Source of the DNA: Tolumonas auensis DSM 9187
GTDB taxonomy: Bacteria > Pseudomonadota > Gammaproteobacteria > Enterobacterales > Aeromonadaceae
Direction of reading: 5' to 3'
NCBI RefSeq assembly: GCF_000023065.1
Contig: NC_012691.1
Location: 2,862,594 to 2,926,593, forward strand
Length of the DNA stretch: 64,000 bases
Shown: positions 49,064 to 59,232 of the stretch, in pieces
Layout: each line of letters starts with the position of its first letter
How positions within the stretch are numbered: the stretch's first letter is position 1
Program-made: the position numbers and the translations under genes
The notes under the pieces: model-generated
Seen by the model: the letters and a program-made list of their open reading frames with translations, nothing else
What the model was told of the DNA's origin: nothing
Databases searched by the model: none

Positions 49064-49390
49064 ATGAGTGACAAAATTGTACACGTGACTGATGCCAGCT
49101 TCGAGAATGACGTACTGAATGCTTCCGCCCCGGTTCTGGTTGATTTCTGGGCTGAATGGTGTGGTCCATGCAAAATGATTGCCCCGATTCTTGACGAAGT
49201 TGCAGGCGAATATGCCGGTAAACTGACTATTGCCAAGCTGAACATCGATCAGAACTCTGGTACTCCACCAAAATTCGGTATTCGTGGTATTCCTACCCTG
49301 CTGCTGTTCAAGAACGGTGCTGTTGCCGCCACCAAGGTTGGCGCACTGTCTAAAACTCAGCTGAAAGAGTTTCTCGACGCCCATCTGTAA
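49064..49390 (+). CDS. trxA: Thioredoxin 1
   Basis: TrxA is the general cytoplasmic disulfide reductase, serving ribonucleotide reductase and others. The active site WCGPC has C33 and C36, and the cis-proline lies in [11 protein letters not shown]. The 108-residue length equals the usual one. GTGGAGT precedes the ATG. The gene order rhlB / trxA / rho is as in E. coli. Confidence 0.98.
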   Translation: MSDKIVHVTDASFENDVLNASAPVLVDFWAEWCGPCKMIAPILDEVAGEYAGKLTIAKLNIDQNSGTPPKFGIRGIPTLLLFKNGAVAATKVGALSKTQLKEFLDAHL

Positions 49391-49402
49391 TCGTTATCCC
49401 CG

Positions 49403-49431
49403 GGGAGGCTTCAGGCCTCCTCTATTTTTAA
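49403..49431 (+). terminator. Terminator of trxA
   Basis: A GGAGGC / GCCTCC stem is followed by TCTATTTTTA, 13 bases past the trxA stop. Confidence 0.75.
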
Positions 49432-49524
49432 TAATGCCTGATTTTCATCCATTTCTCACTGCAGATAGCTGGACGCCCCGATAAATTGGTGCTAATTTGG
49501 TTAAACGATGCTGTTCATATCCGC

Positions 49525-49587
49525 TCGATGCGCGCTCTCCAGCAGTCAATCCAACCCTATTGCAATTCCCGAAACTACATCACCTCT
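49525..49587 (+). promoter_or_regulatory. Pyrimidine-rich rho leader, possible Rho loading site
   Basis: The 60 bases before the rho ATG are rich in C and poor in G (CCAATCC, CAATTCCC, CATCACCTC). Unstructured C-rich RNA is what Rho binds, and rho is known to be autoregulated through its leader in E. coli. An in-frame ATG at 49528 is followed by short coding potential into rho, but family length argues against using it. Confidence 0.45.
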
Positions 49588-50853
49588 ATGAATCTAACTG
49601 AACTAAAGAATACCGCAGTCTCTGAACTGGTACATCTGGGCGAATCTATGGGCCTGGAAAATCTGGCCCGTCTGCATAAAAAAGATATCATTTTTGCCAT
49701 TCTCAAAGCCCATGCGAAAAGCGGGGAAGACATCTTTGGTGATGGCGTGCTGGAAATTCTGCAGGATGGTTTTGGTTTCCTGCGTTCCGCTGATAGCTCT
49801 TATCTTGCCGGCCCGGATGACATTTATGTATCCCCAAGCCAGGTGCGCCGCTTCAACCTGCGTACCGGCGACACTATTTCCGGCAAAATCCGTCCGCCGA
49901 AAGAAGGTGAACGTTATTTCGCACTGTTGAAAGTTGATACCGTCAACTACGACCGTCCGGAAAATGCCCGTAACAAGATCCTGTTTGAAAACCTGACACC
50001 GCTGCACCCGACCAAGCGTCTGCGTCTGGAACGTGGTAATGGTTCAACCGAAGATATCACTGCCCGTATCCTTGATCTGGCTTCGCCTATCGGGAAAGGT
50101 CAGCGTGGTCTGATCGTGGCACCACCAAAAGCCGGTAAAACCATTCTGCTGCAAAACATTGCCCAGAGTATTACCAGCAACCATCCTGATTGCGAACTGA
50201 TCGTTCTGCTGATCGATGAGCGCCCGGAAGAAGTAACCGAAATGCAGCGCATGGTGAAAGGTGAAGTCGTTGCTTCTACCTTCGATGAGCCAGCAACACG
50301 TCACGTGCAGGTTGCTGAGATGGTTATCGAAAAAGCCAAACGCTTAGTAGAACACAAGAAAGACGTGGTGATCCTGCTCGATTCGATCACTCGTCTGGCG
50401 CGTGCCTACAACACCGTGATCCCATCATCAGGCAAAGTACTGACCGGTGGTGTGGATGCCAATGCTCTGCATCGTCCAAAACGCTTCTTTGGTGCCGCAC
50501 GTAACGTGGAAGAAGGTGGTTCTCTGACCATCATCGCGACTGCGTTAGTCGATACCGGTTCGAAGATGGATGAAGTGATCTACGAAGAATTCAAAGGCAC
50601 CGGTAACATGGAACTGCATCTGTCTCGTAAGATTGCAGAGAAACGTGTTTACCCTGCGATTGATATCACTCGTTCTGGTACTCGTCGTGAAGAGTTGCTG
50701 ACTGCGCCGGATGAACTGCAAAAGATGTGGATCCTGCGTAAGATCGTTCACCCGATGGGCGAGATCGATGCGATGGAATTCATGATCGACAAGCTTTCGC
50801 TGACCAAAACCAACGATGAATTCTTCGAGTCGATGAAACGACAACAGAAATAA
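49588..50853 (+). CDS. rho: Transcription termination factor Rho
   Basis: Rho is the hexameric RNA-dependent ATPase that ends transcription of untranslated RNA. The N-terminal helix bundle and cold-shock-like RNA-binding domain (about 1-130, with GFGFLRS) are followed by the ATPase core: Walker A APPKAGKT (K184), Walker [12 protein letters not shown], and the Q- and R-loop regions. The start at 49588 gives 421 residues (E. coli 419) and the N-terminus MNLTELKNT, as in relatives. Longer in-frame starts at 49486 are unlikely. Confidence 0.97.
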   Translation: MNLTELKNTAVSELVHLGESMGLENLARLHKKDIIFAILKAHAKSGEDIFGDGVLEILQDGFGFLRSADSSYLAGPDDIYVSPSQVRRFNLRTGDTISGKIRPPKEGERYFALLKVDTVNYDRPENARNKILFENLTPLHPTKRLRLERGNGSTEDITARILDLASPIGKGQRGLIVAPPKAGKTILLQNIAQSITSNHPDCELIVLLIDERPEEVTEMQRMVKGEVVASTFDEPATRHVQVAEMVIEKAKRLVEHKKDVVILLDSITRLARAYNTVIPSSGKVLTGGVDANALHRPKRFFGAARNVEEGGSLTIIATALVDTGSKMDEVIYEEFKGTGNMELHLSRKIAEKRVYPAIDITRSGTRREELLTAPDELQKMWILRKIVHPMGEIDAMEFMIDKLSLTKTNDEFFESMKRQQK

Positions 50854-50877
50854 ATCGGGTCGGTGACCGGATAAAAT

Positions 50878-50901
50878 AAGGGACAGCATATGCTGTCCCT
50901 T
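50878..50901. terminator. Bidirectional terminator between rho and the CYTH-CHAD gene
   Basis: A perfect 24-base palindrome (AAGGGACAGCAT and its complement) is followed by TTGTCATTTC on one strand and by TTATTTTATCC on the other. It lies between two convergent genes. Confidence 0.8.
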
Positions 50902-50923
50902 GTCATTTCTGCATCAGAATGAT

Positions 50924-52426
50924 TTATTCCCAGTAAGGCTGCATCCCGATACCACGCTGGCGGATCTGATCCAGTTCAATCAGCTGTGGTTTTAACTCTT
51001 TCTGCAACCAGTCATTCAATTCCTGCTGATACGGGCAAGCCATATTCGTGGCTGCTTCAAAAATCCATTCAATATGTTCCAGGTCAGTTAACCGCCCCAG
51101 CATATTCAGCCACGGTAACCGGAATCCTTGCTGACGTTCCGTATCAAACAACGTAGCAAAACAGACCCCTACCTGCAGATTGTGCCGCAGCATTTCCCGT
51201 AAGTGCTGATAACTGGCATGATCCAGCGCATCACTCAGTTTTGACATCGATAGCAATTCCTGCCAGCTATTGTCTAATGCAACCACGGCCAGTGAATGAA
51301 TCGGCTGCACCAGACCCGGACTATGCGGATTATCCGCTTTATGTAATGCCATCCAGGAAGATAATTTTAATAGCGTCTGACAATAGTGAACTGACAATAA
51401 CAGGGCCTGCGTCTGTTTCTCTGTCGGCAACAGCTGTTCATGACGCTGGATCTCACTGGCCAGCTCACTCTGGCACGGCGCATTTTTCAGCATCTGGCGA
51501 TATTCAAATTGCATACGCTGTAACACCAGCGCTTCATCCAGCCACGACAATTGTTCCACCAGCCATGCCAGATCTGTTTCCCAGTCGACGGGGGTTAACA
51601 CGGCATAAACATCCGCATACAGCAAACGGGTATGCTGAATCAACGTGACCGCACTGCGCAATTGTAACAACGCCCCAATGGATGGCTGTTGCATATAAAG
51701 CTGTTCATGATACTGCCAGTGGCGCAACGCATACTGTAATGCGGTGATTAATCCTTCTTCTGCCGTCTGTTCCGGGGTAACAGGTACAAACCCCATTCGG
51801 CGAACATCCGGCTCGGCGCTCAGACCTGCAAGCCGGTAACCACGTTGCGCCTTGGAAGCACAACCCAGTTGCCAGCCGGGACGCGTTACGAGTAATTCTG
51901 CCAGTTTAAACAGCGGTGCTACCGGACCGGAGACAATTTCCAGTTCAACTTCATTGATGGGTTCGTTCTGGCCATTGGCATCGATAGAACCAATGTCATA
52001 GGCAATCTCAATCAGAGAGTCGTCCTGCAGGGCAACAGTCCATGTTCTGCGATGAAAATCGGTGCGAAACAGCGTGGTTAATGATTGTTGCAGCAAACCG
52101 ACATCGGTCCCTTCCGGCCATATCTCCGCCGGAAAGGCCCGTAAATCAGGCCAGGGATTATTACTCGGCAATGTGTATTCAGGCCGTTGATGCAATCCCC
52201 CGACAGCTTGTCCGGCCAGTTTAATCGTCTGTTCGTGTTTACCGCTATAAGTACGGATCCGCAGACCACAATCGAGCGCCCGCAACTGCTGATCGGCTGT
52301 ATCAAAATAGATATTTTCCAGCTGTTGATCTTGTTGTTCTTTCGCACCCAGTGAACTCAGTACCTGTTCCAGATACGAAAATACATCGTCGGTGACCAGA
52401 AACTTCAGTTCAACTTCATTGCTCAT
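50924..52426 (-). CDS. CYTH-CHAD domain protein (inorganic triphosphatase, YgiF-like)
   Basis: Proteins of this type hydrolyse inorganic triphosphate; E. coli YgiF is the characterised example. The N-terminal CYTH domain (about 1-200) opens with the ExExK motif E4-V-E6-L-K8 and continues with NIYFDTADQQLRALDCGLRIR. The C-terminal CHAD domain (about 215-500) is helical and His-rich; CHAD domains bind polyphosphate. The protein shares the phrase GGLHQRPEY with YgiF and ends similarly. Length 500 residues. A function in polyphosphate metabolism would fit but is not shown. Confidence 0.85.
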   Translation of the reverse strand: MSNEVELKFLVTDDVFSYLEQVLSSLGAKEQQDQQLENIYFDTADQQLRALDCGLRIRTYSGKHEQTIKLAGQAVGGLHQRPEYTLPSNNPWPDLRAFPAEIWPEGTDVGLLQQSLTTLFRTDFHRRTWTVALQDDSLIEIAYDIGSIDANGQNEPINEVELEIVSGPVAPLFKLAELLVTRPGWQLGCASKAQRGYRLAGLSAEPDVRRMGFVPVTPEQTAEEGLITALQYALRHWQYHEQLYMQQPSIGALLQLRSAVTLIQHTRLLYADVYAVLTPVDWETDLAWLVEQLSWLDEALVLQRMQFEYRQMLKNAPCQSELASEIQRHEQLLPTEKQTQALLLSVHYCQTLLKLSSWMALHKADNPHSPGLVQPIHSLAVVALDNSWQELLSMSKLSDALDHASYQHLREMLRHNLQVGVCFATLFDTERQQGFRLPWLNMLGRLTDLEHIEWIFEAATNMACPYQQELNDWLQKELKPQLIELDQIRQRGIGMQPYWE

Positions 52427-52522
52427 GCAGGTCTCTCCGGCCTTCTGTGTAAATCATCCGTTAACATCGGTTCATTTACCTTTTAACTCAATAGTTTATA
52501 GTGCACCCGCCAGATCATGCTT

Positions 52523-53230
52523 TCAATAGCCCTGCCAGTCAGTCAGCGCATTTAAACTAAAACTTTGCGAGCCAACCCGAAAAATACTGGCTTCGGATTC
52601 GATGCGTAATAACACCACACCGCTGACAACTTCATCGCCTTCATGATAATCCCGGCCATTGATATTGATCGTGCGGCTAGCCGGTATTGAGGAATAGACA
52701 TGTGCACCATATTTCATGGCCGGCACCTGCTGACTGATTCGGGGAGGTAATGCCCCCAATGGTGTTGCATCCGACGAAGCGGTGGCCGGAGCCCGCACTA
52801 CCGGAGGCTCAGACTGAACCGTCTCATTAACTGCCTGCATAAAACGTTTTTCCAGAGAACTCCGGGTATCCGCTTCCTCTGCTGCCGGTTGTTCAGCAGG
52901 AAGAGGGAGAGCCGCTGGGTCAATCATCGCCAGATTCTGTTCTTCTGCCTCTGGCAGTGGTTCCGTCACGAATTCATAATTCTGGTTCAGTGGTTTAAAT
53001 GGCAACTCTGTAGGGTGCGGCACTTCCACCCGCTGTACCACAGGTTCATTGTGCAATAAGTGCCAGCCATAATTTGTTGCAGCGCCCAGCACCGCACAAA
53101 CCGGTAACCCCAGCAACCAGACTAGCCAGCTGGCTTTGCTACCCCGCTCACCATGCAGCCGTTCCGGCATAAAAAAGTGCGCTTGTTCTACCCGTTTTGC
53201 CTGGCGGGAGGCCGAAGTGAGTAATGACAT
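52523..53230 (-). CDS. exeB: General secretion pathway protein B (ExeB-like)
   Basis: ExeB works with ExeA to place the ExeD secretin multimer in the outer membrane for type II secretion. The 235-residue protein has a cytoplasmic N-terminus, one transmembrane segment (about 35-52), a Pro/Glu-rich periplasmic linker and a C-terminal GspB domain (about 170-235, with INGRDYHEGDEVVSGVVLLRIE). It overlaps the exeA stop by one base (TAATG), so translation is coupled. Confidence 0.88.
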   Translation of the reverse strand: MSLLTSASRQAKRVEQAHFFMPERLHGERGSKASWLVWLLGLPVCAVLGAATNYGWHLLHNEPVVQRVEVPHPTELPFKPLNQNYEFVTEPLPEAEEQNLAMIDPAALPLPAEQPAAEEADTRSSLEKRFMQAVNETVQSEPPVVRAPATASSDATPLGALPPRISQQVPAMKYGAHVYSSIPASRTININGRDYHEGDEVVSGVVLLRIESEASIFRVGSQSFSLNALTDWQGY

Positions 53231-54858
53231 TAGCTATCTCCTCCCGTATTTTCTATCTCATCACTGTTACTAACCGTTTGTTGTGCCGGAATACGTCCGT
53301 TCAGCCGGGGAACCGCTTTCTGACTGCGGATAACTAGCCGCAGTAACGTTTGCTCACCGGCAACGCCATCCTCAACCAGCCCTTCCTGTTTCTGGAACTG
53401 ACGGACTTTGTCTGTCAGTTGCGCATCAAAACGCGACACTTTATTGCGGACAGGCAAACGTAATGCCTGACTGACAGCCGCTTCCAGCCACCGGACATCC
53501 GCCACACCACTGCGTTTCGAAATCACCGTATGACCGCTCTCGGGTAATTGCCAAAGGAACGTGTAGCCTTGTCCCCAGACTTTATTTAACCATTCCACAG
53601 AGACCTGCCAACGCTCGCTACCCAGCAGTAAATCCGCTTGTCCATCAGCAACATGCAGTACGACAGCATAGATTTCCCGTCCATCTTCTTCCGTCAAATG
53701 AACAACCGCCGGATAATTCAGTTTCAGAAGATCATCCAGCGTTCCAAATTCCTGTACACAGCTCAGATTCACTCGCTGCGCGGCATCACAAGACGCCTCA
53801 TCAATAGCAGCTTCAAAACCCCAGACACGATACAACTGCTGCATAGCCTGATCTTCATAATCGGCTTCCGCAATAACACGATCAAAATGTTTAAGCAGGT
53901 TGGCATCCGGCGGCAACGTCACCGGTACAGAAACTTTTTTCACCGGAGGTTGCGGCAAGACCCCCCACTGCTGCCAGCCAAACCAGCCAGCAGCCAGCAT
54001 TAACACCCCCACCAGCGAAAAAGACAGCACAGAACGGGTACTGCCTTCATCCCGGACACCCGTTGCTTCATAGGCGGCCTGCGCCAGTAATTTATCATTG
54101 ATCCGTTCGCATCCTGCCGCATACGCACCGAGTAATGCTCGTTCACAGATAAGATTGATGACACGCGGGATCCCGCCACTTAAGCGATGCAATGCTCTGA
54201 TGGCTGACGGTGTAAAGACAGGCTGCAGGCTGCCGGCTACCTGCATCCGGAAGCGGACATAAGAATCTACGTCATTCAGATCCAGCGGCAGCAGGTGATA
54301 ACGCGCCGTGATCCGTTGTGCCAGCTGACGCAATAACGGCTGGCGTAAAAGCTGCTGTAATTCCGGCTGCCCAATCAGCACAATCTGCAGCAGTTTGGCA
54401 TCATCCGTTTCCATATTGGTCAGCAATCGCAATTGCTCCAATACTTCCGGCATCAGATGCTGGGCTTCATCAATCACCAGCAGCGTACGCCGTCCGGCCT
54501 GATGATTCTGCAGCAGAAAATGATGCAACGTATCAAACAACGCTTTCAGACTGACTGGTTGCGGGTAAGTGAGGTGGAATGCATCACAAATGGAAGCCAG
54601 CATATCCTCTGTTGAAAGTGCCGGATTCAGGATAAACGCCAGATCGGTATCTTCCGGCAACTGCTGTCGCAGGCAACGGGAAACCGTCGTTTTTCCTGTT
54701 CCGACTTCACCGGTAAGCAGTACAAATCCGCCACCATCACGCAAACCGTATAATAAATGCGTCAATGCTTCAGCATGACGTTCACTCATATAGAGGTATT
54801 TAGGATTCGGCGATATCGAAAACGGATTATCCGTCAGATTAAAAAATGCTTTATACAT
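53230..54858 (-). CDS. exeA: General secretion pathway ATPase A (ExeA)
   Basis: ExeA is an AAA ATPase that binds peptidoglycan and helps assemble the type II secretin. The N-terminal AAA domain (about 1-270) has Walker A GEVGTGKT (50-57) and Walker B LLVIDEAQ. One transmembrane segment follows (near residue 278-296), and then a periplasmic part ending in a peptidoglycan-binding domain (about 455-530, with VRQFQKQEGLVEDGVAG). Length 542 residues. The exeA-exeB pair away from the main secretion operon is typical of Aeromonas and relatives. Confidence 0.92.
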   Translation of the reverse strand: MYKAFFNLTDNPFSISPNPKYLYMSERHAEALTHLLYGLRDGGGFVLLTGEVGTGKTTVSRCLRQQLPEDTDLAFILNPALSTEDMLASICDAFHLTYPQPVSLKALFDTLHHFLLQNHQAGRRTLLVIDEAQHLMPEVLEQLRLLTNMETDDAKLLQIVLIGQPELQQLLRQPLLRQLAQRITARYHLLPLDLNDVDSYVRFRMQVAGSLQPVFTPSAIRALHRLSGGIPRVINLICERALLGAYAAGCERINDKLLAQAAYEATGVRDEGSTRSVLSFSLVGVLMLAAGWFGWQQWGVLPQPPVKKVSVPVTLPPDANLLKHFDRVIAEADYEDQAMQQLYRVWGFEAAIDEASCDAAQRVNLSCVQEFGTLDDLLKLNYPAVVHLTEEDGREIYAVVLHVADGQADLLLGSERWQVSVEWLNKVWGQGYTFLWQLPESGHTVISKRSGVADVRWLEAAVSQALRLPVRNKVSRFDAQLTDKVRQFQKQEGLVEDGVAGEQTLLRLVIRSQKAVPRLNGRIPAQQTVSNSDEIENTGGDS

Positions 54859-54959
54859 AATCAGCTAATCCCGTAAGTACTCATTGCAGAGTAATCCGCA
54901 GCACGAATGAAGTCAAAAGCACGCTATAATCCGAGCTGAGAAACGAGAGGTATGAATAA

Positions 54960-56192
54960 GTGCAGATATATCTGGTGGGCGGTGCGGTACGTGACACCCT
55001 GTTAGGATTGCCAGTGACCGAGCGGGATTATGTCGTCGTTGGCAGCGAAGCGCAGACTTTATTAGATCTGGGTTATCAGCCGGTCGGACGTGATTTTCCC
55101 GTATTTCTGCATCCGCAAACGAAAGAAGAGTATGCACTGGCCAGAATTGAACGCAAACAAGGCAAAGGCTACACCGGTTTTGCCTGTTATGCCGCACCGG
55201 ACGTCACGCTGGAGCAGGATCTGCTGCGCCGTGATCTGACCATTAATGCGATTGCGCAAGATCAGGACGGCCAGCTTTACGATCCTTATGGCGGGATCAG
55301 CGATCTCAATAACCGCGTTCTGCGACATATTTCTCCCGCTTTCAGTGAAGATCCGCTGCGCGTATTACGGGTTGCCCGTTTCGCAGCCCGCTTCCATCAT
55401 CTCGGTTTTTATATTGCCCCGGAAACGCTGGCCTTAATGCGCAAGCTCAGCCGTAGTGGTGAGCTTAATCATCTGACACCGGAACGGATCTGGAAAGAAA
55501 TTGAAAAAGTATTATCCGGACGAAATCCGCAGATCTTTTTCGAGATCCTGCATGATTGTGAAGCCTTGAATGTGCTGCTACCGGAAGTGGATGCCCTGTT
55601 TGGCATACCGGCACGCCCGGACTGGCATCCGGAAGTCGATACCGGCATTCATGTGATGATGGCATTGCGTGAGGCCAGCCAGCGCAGTGAACAGCTGGCA
55701 GTCCGCTTCGCAACCCTTTGTCACGATTTAGGTAAAGCGCAGACACCGGCTCATATTCTTCCCAGTCACCATGGGCACGGTGAACGTGGCACACCGTTGA
55801 TCCGGGAACTGTGTAAACGGCTGAAAGTGCCGAATGACTGTCGCGATCTGGCGATTTTGGTCAGTGAGTTACATTCATTAGTGCACACCGCATTGCAGTT
55901 GCGCCCGGCAACGATGCTGAAATTATTTGATCGTCTGGATGTCTGGCGAAAACCGGAACGCTTATCGCAACTGTTACTCTGCTGTCAGGCTGACTTTTAT
56001 GGCCGTCAGGGCTTTGCCGAACGGGAATATCCGGAACCGGAATATGTACAACAGGCTTACGACGCTGCGGTAGCTGTGGCGGTAAAACCCATCGTGGAGG
56101 CAGGTTATACCGGTGAGGCAATACGGCTGCAGTTAAGTCGCCGCCGTATTTTTGCCATCCGTGATGTGCATTGTCGCTGGAACGATAAATAA
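54960..56192 (+). CDS. cca: Multifunctional CCA tRNA nucleotidyltransferase
   Basis: Cca adds or repairs the CCA end of tRNAs. The nucleotidyltransferase head shows [20 protein letters not shown] and [10 protein letters not shown]. The C-terminal HD domain (HEVDTGIH-like [12 protein letters not shown] and [10 protein letters not shown]) gives the phosphohydrolase activities of the multifunctional form. It begins with GTG preceded by GAGAGG; an ATG at 54952 is out of frame. 410 residues, close to E. coli (412). Confidence 0.95.
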   Translation: MQIYLVGGAVRDTLLGLPVTERDYVVVGSEAQTLLDLGYQPVGRDFPVFLHPQTKEEYALARIERKQGKGYTGFACYAAPDVTLEQDLLRRDLTINAIAQDQDGQLYDPYGGISDLNNRVLRHISPAFSEDPLRVLRVARFAARFHHLGFYIAPETLALMRKLSRSGELNHLTPERIWKEIEKVLSGRNPQIFFEILHDCEALNVLLPEVDALFGIPARPDWHPEVDTGIHVMMALREASQRSEQLAVRFATLCHDLGKAQTPAHILPSHHGHGERGTPLIRELCKRLKVPNDCRDLAILVSELHSLVHTALQLRPATMLKLFDRLDVWRKPERLSQLLLCCQADFYGRQGFAEREYPEPEYVQQAYDAAVAVAVKPIVEAGYTGEAIRLQLSRRRIFAIRDVHCRWNDK

Positions 56193-56196
56193 GGCT

Positions 56197-56685
56197 TTAA
56201 CGCCAGTCAAAGGCGACTGCCCGCAATGGCTGGCGACTGGCATCATATTCACGCCACAATTCAGCCAGGGTCATCTCAGCCAGCGGATGCCGCCATTGTG
56301 GTGCCAGCTCGGCAAACGGTCGCAGTACAAACGCATTATGCAGGATCTCGCTGCGTGGTAACTCGACCGGAGCCGCGATCACCAGTTCATCATAAGCCAG
56401 CAGATCCAGATCCAGCGTCCGGCCGGAAAATTTGCGTGCATCAGCCGGACGGCCATGCGCAAACTCAATCGCCCGCAATTGTGCCGCCACTTCAGCCACA
56501 CTGATTGAGGTTTCAGCTGCGATCACCAGATTATAAAAAGGCGCGCCATCAAAACCTACCGCGTCACTTTCATATACGGTTGAACAACGACAGGCAGAGA
56601 ACACCTGTTGCAACGCCTGCCAGCCCGCCCGCAGGTAATGCTCCCGCTCGATGTTAGAACCGACACCGATATAGATACGGGCCAT
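56197..56685 (-). CDS. folK: 2-amino-4-hydroxy-6-hydroxymethyldihydropteridine diphosphokinase
   Basis: FolK transfers pyrophosphate from ATP to the pterin in folate synthesis. The family phrases IGVGSNIERE, FYNLVIAAET and SGRTLDLDLLAYDELV, with catalytic Asp pair in DLDLL, are present. Length 162 residues. It overlaps the folB stop by one base and ends four bases from the convergent cca. Confidence 0.94.
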   Translation of the reverse strand: MARIYIGVGSNIEREHYLRAGWQALQQVFSACRCSTVYESDAVGFDGAPFYNLVIAAETSISVAEVAAQLRAIEFAHGRPADARKFSGRTLDLDLLAYDELVIAAPVELPRSEILHNAFVLRPFAELAPQWRHPLAEMTLAELWREYDASRQPLRAVAFDWR

Positions 56686-57035
56686 TATGCCTCCCGCACG
56701 ATCTCAACCCCGACACCACGGGCATTGACCACCGCACCCGGCTTCGTCACCCGTACCCGTACCCGTAAAACAGGAAACTCACTGAGTAACAGCTGCGCGG
56801 TCTGTTCCGCCACAGCTTCTACCAATCCAATCGGACAGGTACTGATCATATCGGTCACACGCTTAGACACCGCCGCATAATCCAGTGCCAGTGACATATC
56901 ATCCTGCTCACCGGCAGCCTGAGTGTCAAAATCCATTTCCAGATCCAGCACCAGTTTCTGGGTGATCTGCTTTTCCCACTCATACACACCAATTGTGCAG
57001 TAGACTTCAAGATGATCGATAAAGACTTTATCCAT
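56685..57035 (-). CDS. folB: Dihydroneopterin aldolase
   Basis: FolB cleaves dihydroneopterin to the substrate of FolK. The 116-residue protein has the family motifs IGVYEWEKQITQKLVLDLEM and a C-terminal Lys/Glu active site (LVEAVAEQTAQLLL, TKPGAV). It forms an operon with folK, two consecutive folate-pathway steps. It diverges from plsY. Confidence 0.95.
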   Translation of the reverse strand: MDKVFIDHLEVYCTIGVYEWEKQITQKLVLDLEMDFDTQAAGEQDDMSLALDYAAVSKRVTDMISTCPIGLVEAVAEQTAQLLLSEFPVLRVRVRVTKPGAVVNARGVGVEIVREA

Positions 57036-57140
57036 GTTTTATCCTAATTCTGCTAATCTGGAACGTGGGTATCTGGTAGGGATCATACTCCAGCCAGCGC
57101 CGATAGAAAAATAGTGCCCGCGAACAACGTCAGGAGACTT

Positions 57141-57752
57141 ATGCTCGCTCTCACTTTCGCCATGTCAGGTATAGCCTATCTGCTGGGTTCAGTCAGTAAC
57201 GCAGTATTGATTAGCCGTCTTTGTGATTTGCCGGATCCCCGTGAATATGGCTCACACAACCCTGGTGCAACCAATGTGCTCCGTTCCGGAAACCGGCTGG
57301 CAGCGCTGATAGTCTTTCTGCTGGATATGCTTAAAGGCACCATTCCGGTTTATCTGGCCTGGTATCTGGGCATTCCACCGCTTTATCTCGGATTTATCGG
57401 TATTGCAGCCTGTCTGGGACATATGTATCCGCTCTACTTTCATTTCCGGGGAGGCAAAGGAGTAGCAACAGCGCTCGGTGCACTACTGCCACTCGGGCTG
57501 GATATGGGCAGTTTTATGATTGTGACCTGGCTGATTGTTTTGCTGTTCACCGGCTACTCTTCACTGGCGGCAATTGGTGCGGCGTTGCTGGCACCACTCT
57601 ACACCTACTGCCTGAAGCCGGAATATACCCTGCCCGTGGCCATGCTTTGTTGCCTGATCATTCTGCGTCATCACGAGAACATCAGCCGTTTGCTGCAAGG
57701 CCACGAGCCGCAGGTCTGGTCACGCCATCCGTTAAAACGTCACCGGCGCTAG
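57141..57752 (+). CDS. plsY: Glycerol-3-phosphate acyltransferase PlsY
   Basis: PlsY is a membrane enzyme that adds an acyl chain from acyl-phosphate to glycerol-3-phosphate, the first step of phospholipid synthesis. The 203-residue protein has about five to seven membrane segments. It shows [15 protein letters not shown], the [11 protein letters not shown] region and [13 protein letters not shown]. The ATG at 57141 has AGGAG five bases upstream. Its 3' end overlaps the convergent tsaD gene by 21 bases. Confidence 0.95.
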
Positions 57753-58751
57753 CGTTTCCAGATTCCAGCGTGGCTGCACCACAATTTCCAGACCGGTAGT
57801 ATGTCCGGCTTTCAGACGTTGCATACCGGCAAACGCAATCATGGCACCGTTATCAGTACAGAACTCCGGACGCGGATAAAACACCTCGCCACCGAGCTTA
57901 TGCATCAGCTCTGCAAGCTGGCTGCGTAATTCTTTATTGGCACTGACCCCACCGGCAATGACCAGTCGTTTCAGACCCGTCGCCTGCAACGCACGTTTAC
58001 ATTTGATTGCCAGTGTATCGACTACCGCTGTCTGAAAAGCATGAGCAATATCAGCCCGCGTCTGATCATCACTTCCCTGACTACGAATGGTATTCGCAGC
58101 GAAGGTTTTCAGGCCGGAAAAGCTGAAATCCAGCCCCGGACGATCTGTCATCGGACGCGGAAACACAAAACGGCCAGCCGTCCCCTGCTCAGCCAGTTTT
58201 GACAATGCAGAACCCCCTGGATAATCCAGCCCCAGTAATTTGGCTGTTTTATCAAAGGCTTCACCGGCCGCATCATCCACCGATTCACCCAGGATCTGAT
58301 AGTGACCAATGCCATCCACCCGCACCAGCAGGGTATGCCCGCCGGATACCAGCAACGCAATAAAAGGAAACTCCGGTACCCGTTCTTCCAGCATCGGTGC
58401 CAGCAGATGACCTTCCATATGATGGACCGGTATTGCCGGTTTATTCCATGCCATCGCCAGAGATCGGGCAATCGTCGCACCGACCAGCAATGCACCGACT
58501 AAACCAGGACCCGCTGTATAGGCGATCCCGTCCAGATCCTCGGATCGACAACCCGCCTGCTGCATCGCAGCTTCAATCAGCGGTAATGTTTTGCGGATAT
58601 GATCACGACTGGCCAGTTCCGGCACCACGCCACCATAATCGGCATGTAATTTAATCTGACTATATAGTTGATGCGCGAGGATCCCATGTTGATCGTCGAA
58701 GATCGCGATCCCGGTTTCATCACAGGATGTTTCGATACCTAATACCCGCAT
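57732..58751 (-). CDS. tsaD: tRNA N6-threonylcarbamoyladenosine transferase TsaD
   Basis: TsaD, with TsaB and TsaE, makes the universal t6A37 modification in ANN-reading tRNAs. The actin-like ATPase fold shows [14 protein letters not shown] at the start and the metal-binding HxxxH motif (H111, H115 in VHHMEGH). [20 protein letters not shown] and [12 protein letters not shown] are also present. Length 339 residues. It diverges from rpsU, as in E. coli, and overlaps plsY at the 3' end. Confidence 0.96.
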
Positions 58752-58770
58752 TTTTCGGTTACTCCGGTAA

Positions 58771-59151
<381 letters not shown>

Positions 59152-59176
59152 TTCTACAGACCGTTAAGTTTTCTTG

Positions 59177-59210
59177 ATAAGCCGCGCATTCTTTTGATTG
59201 CGCGGCTTAT
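59177..59210 (+). terminator. Internal attenuator between rpsU and dnaG
   Basis: ATAAGCCGCGCA and TGCGCGGCTTAT form a perfect 12-bp stem with a ten-base loop. Only a weak TCTATT follows, so it should be leaky. E. coli has the equivalent terminator T1 here, which lets rpsU be expressed far more than dnaG. Confidence 0.8.
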
Positions 59211-59232
59211 TCTATTGGCAGATGGAATTCAG

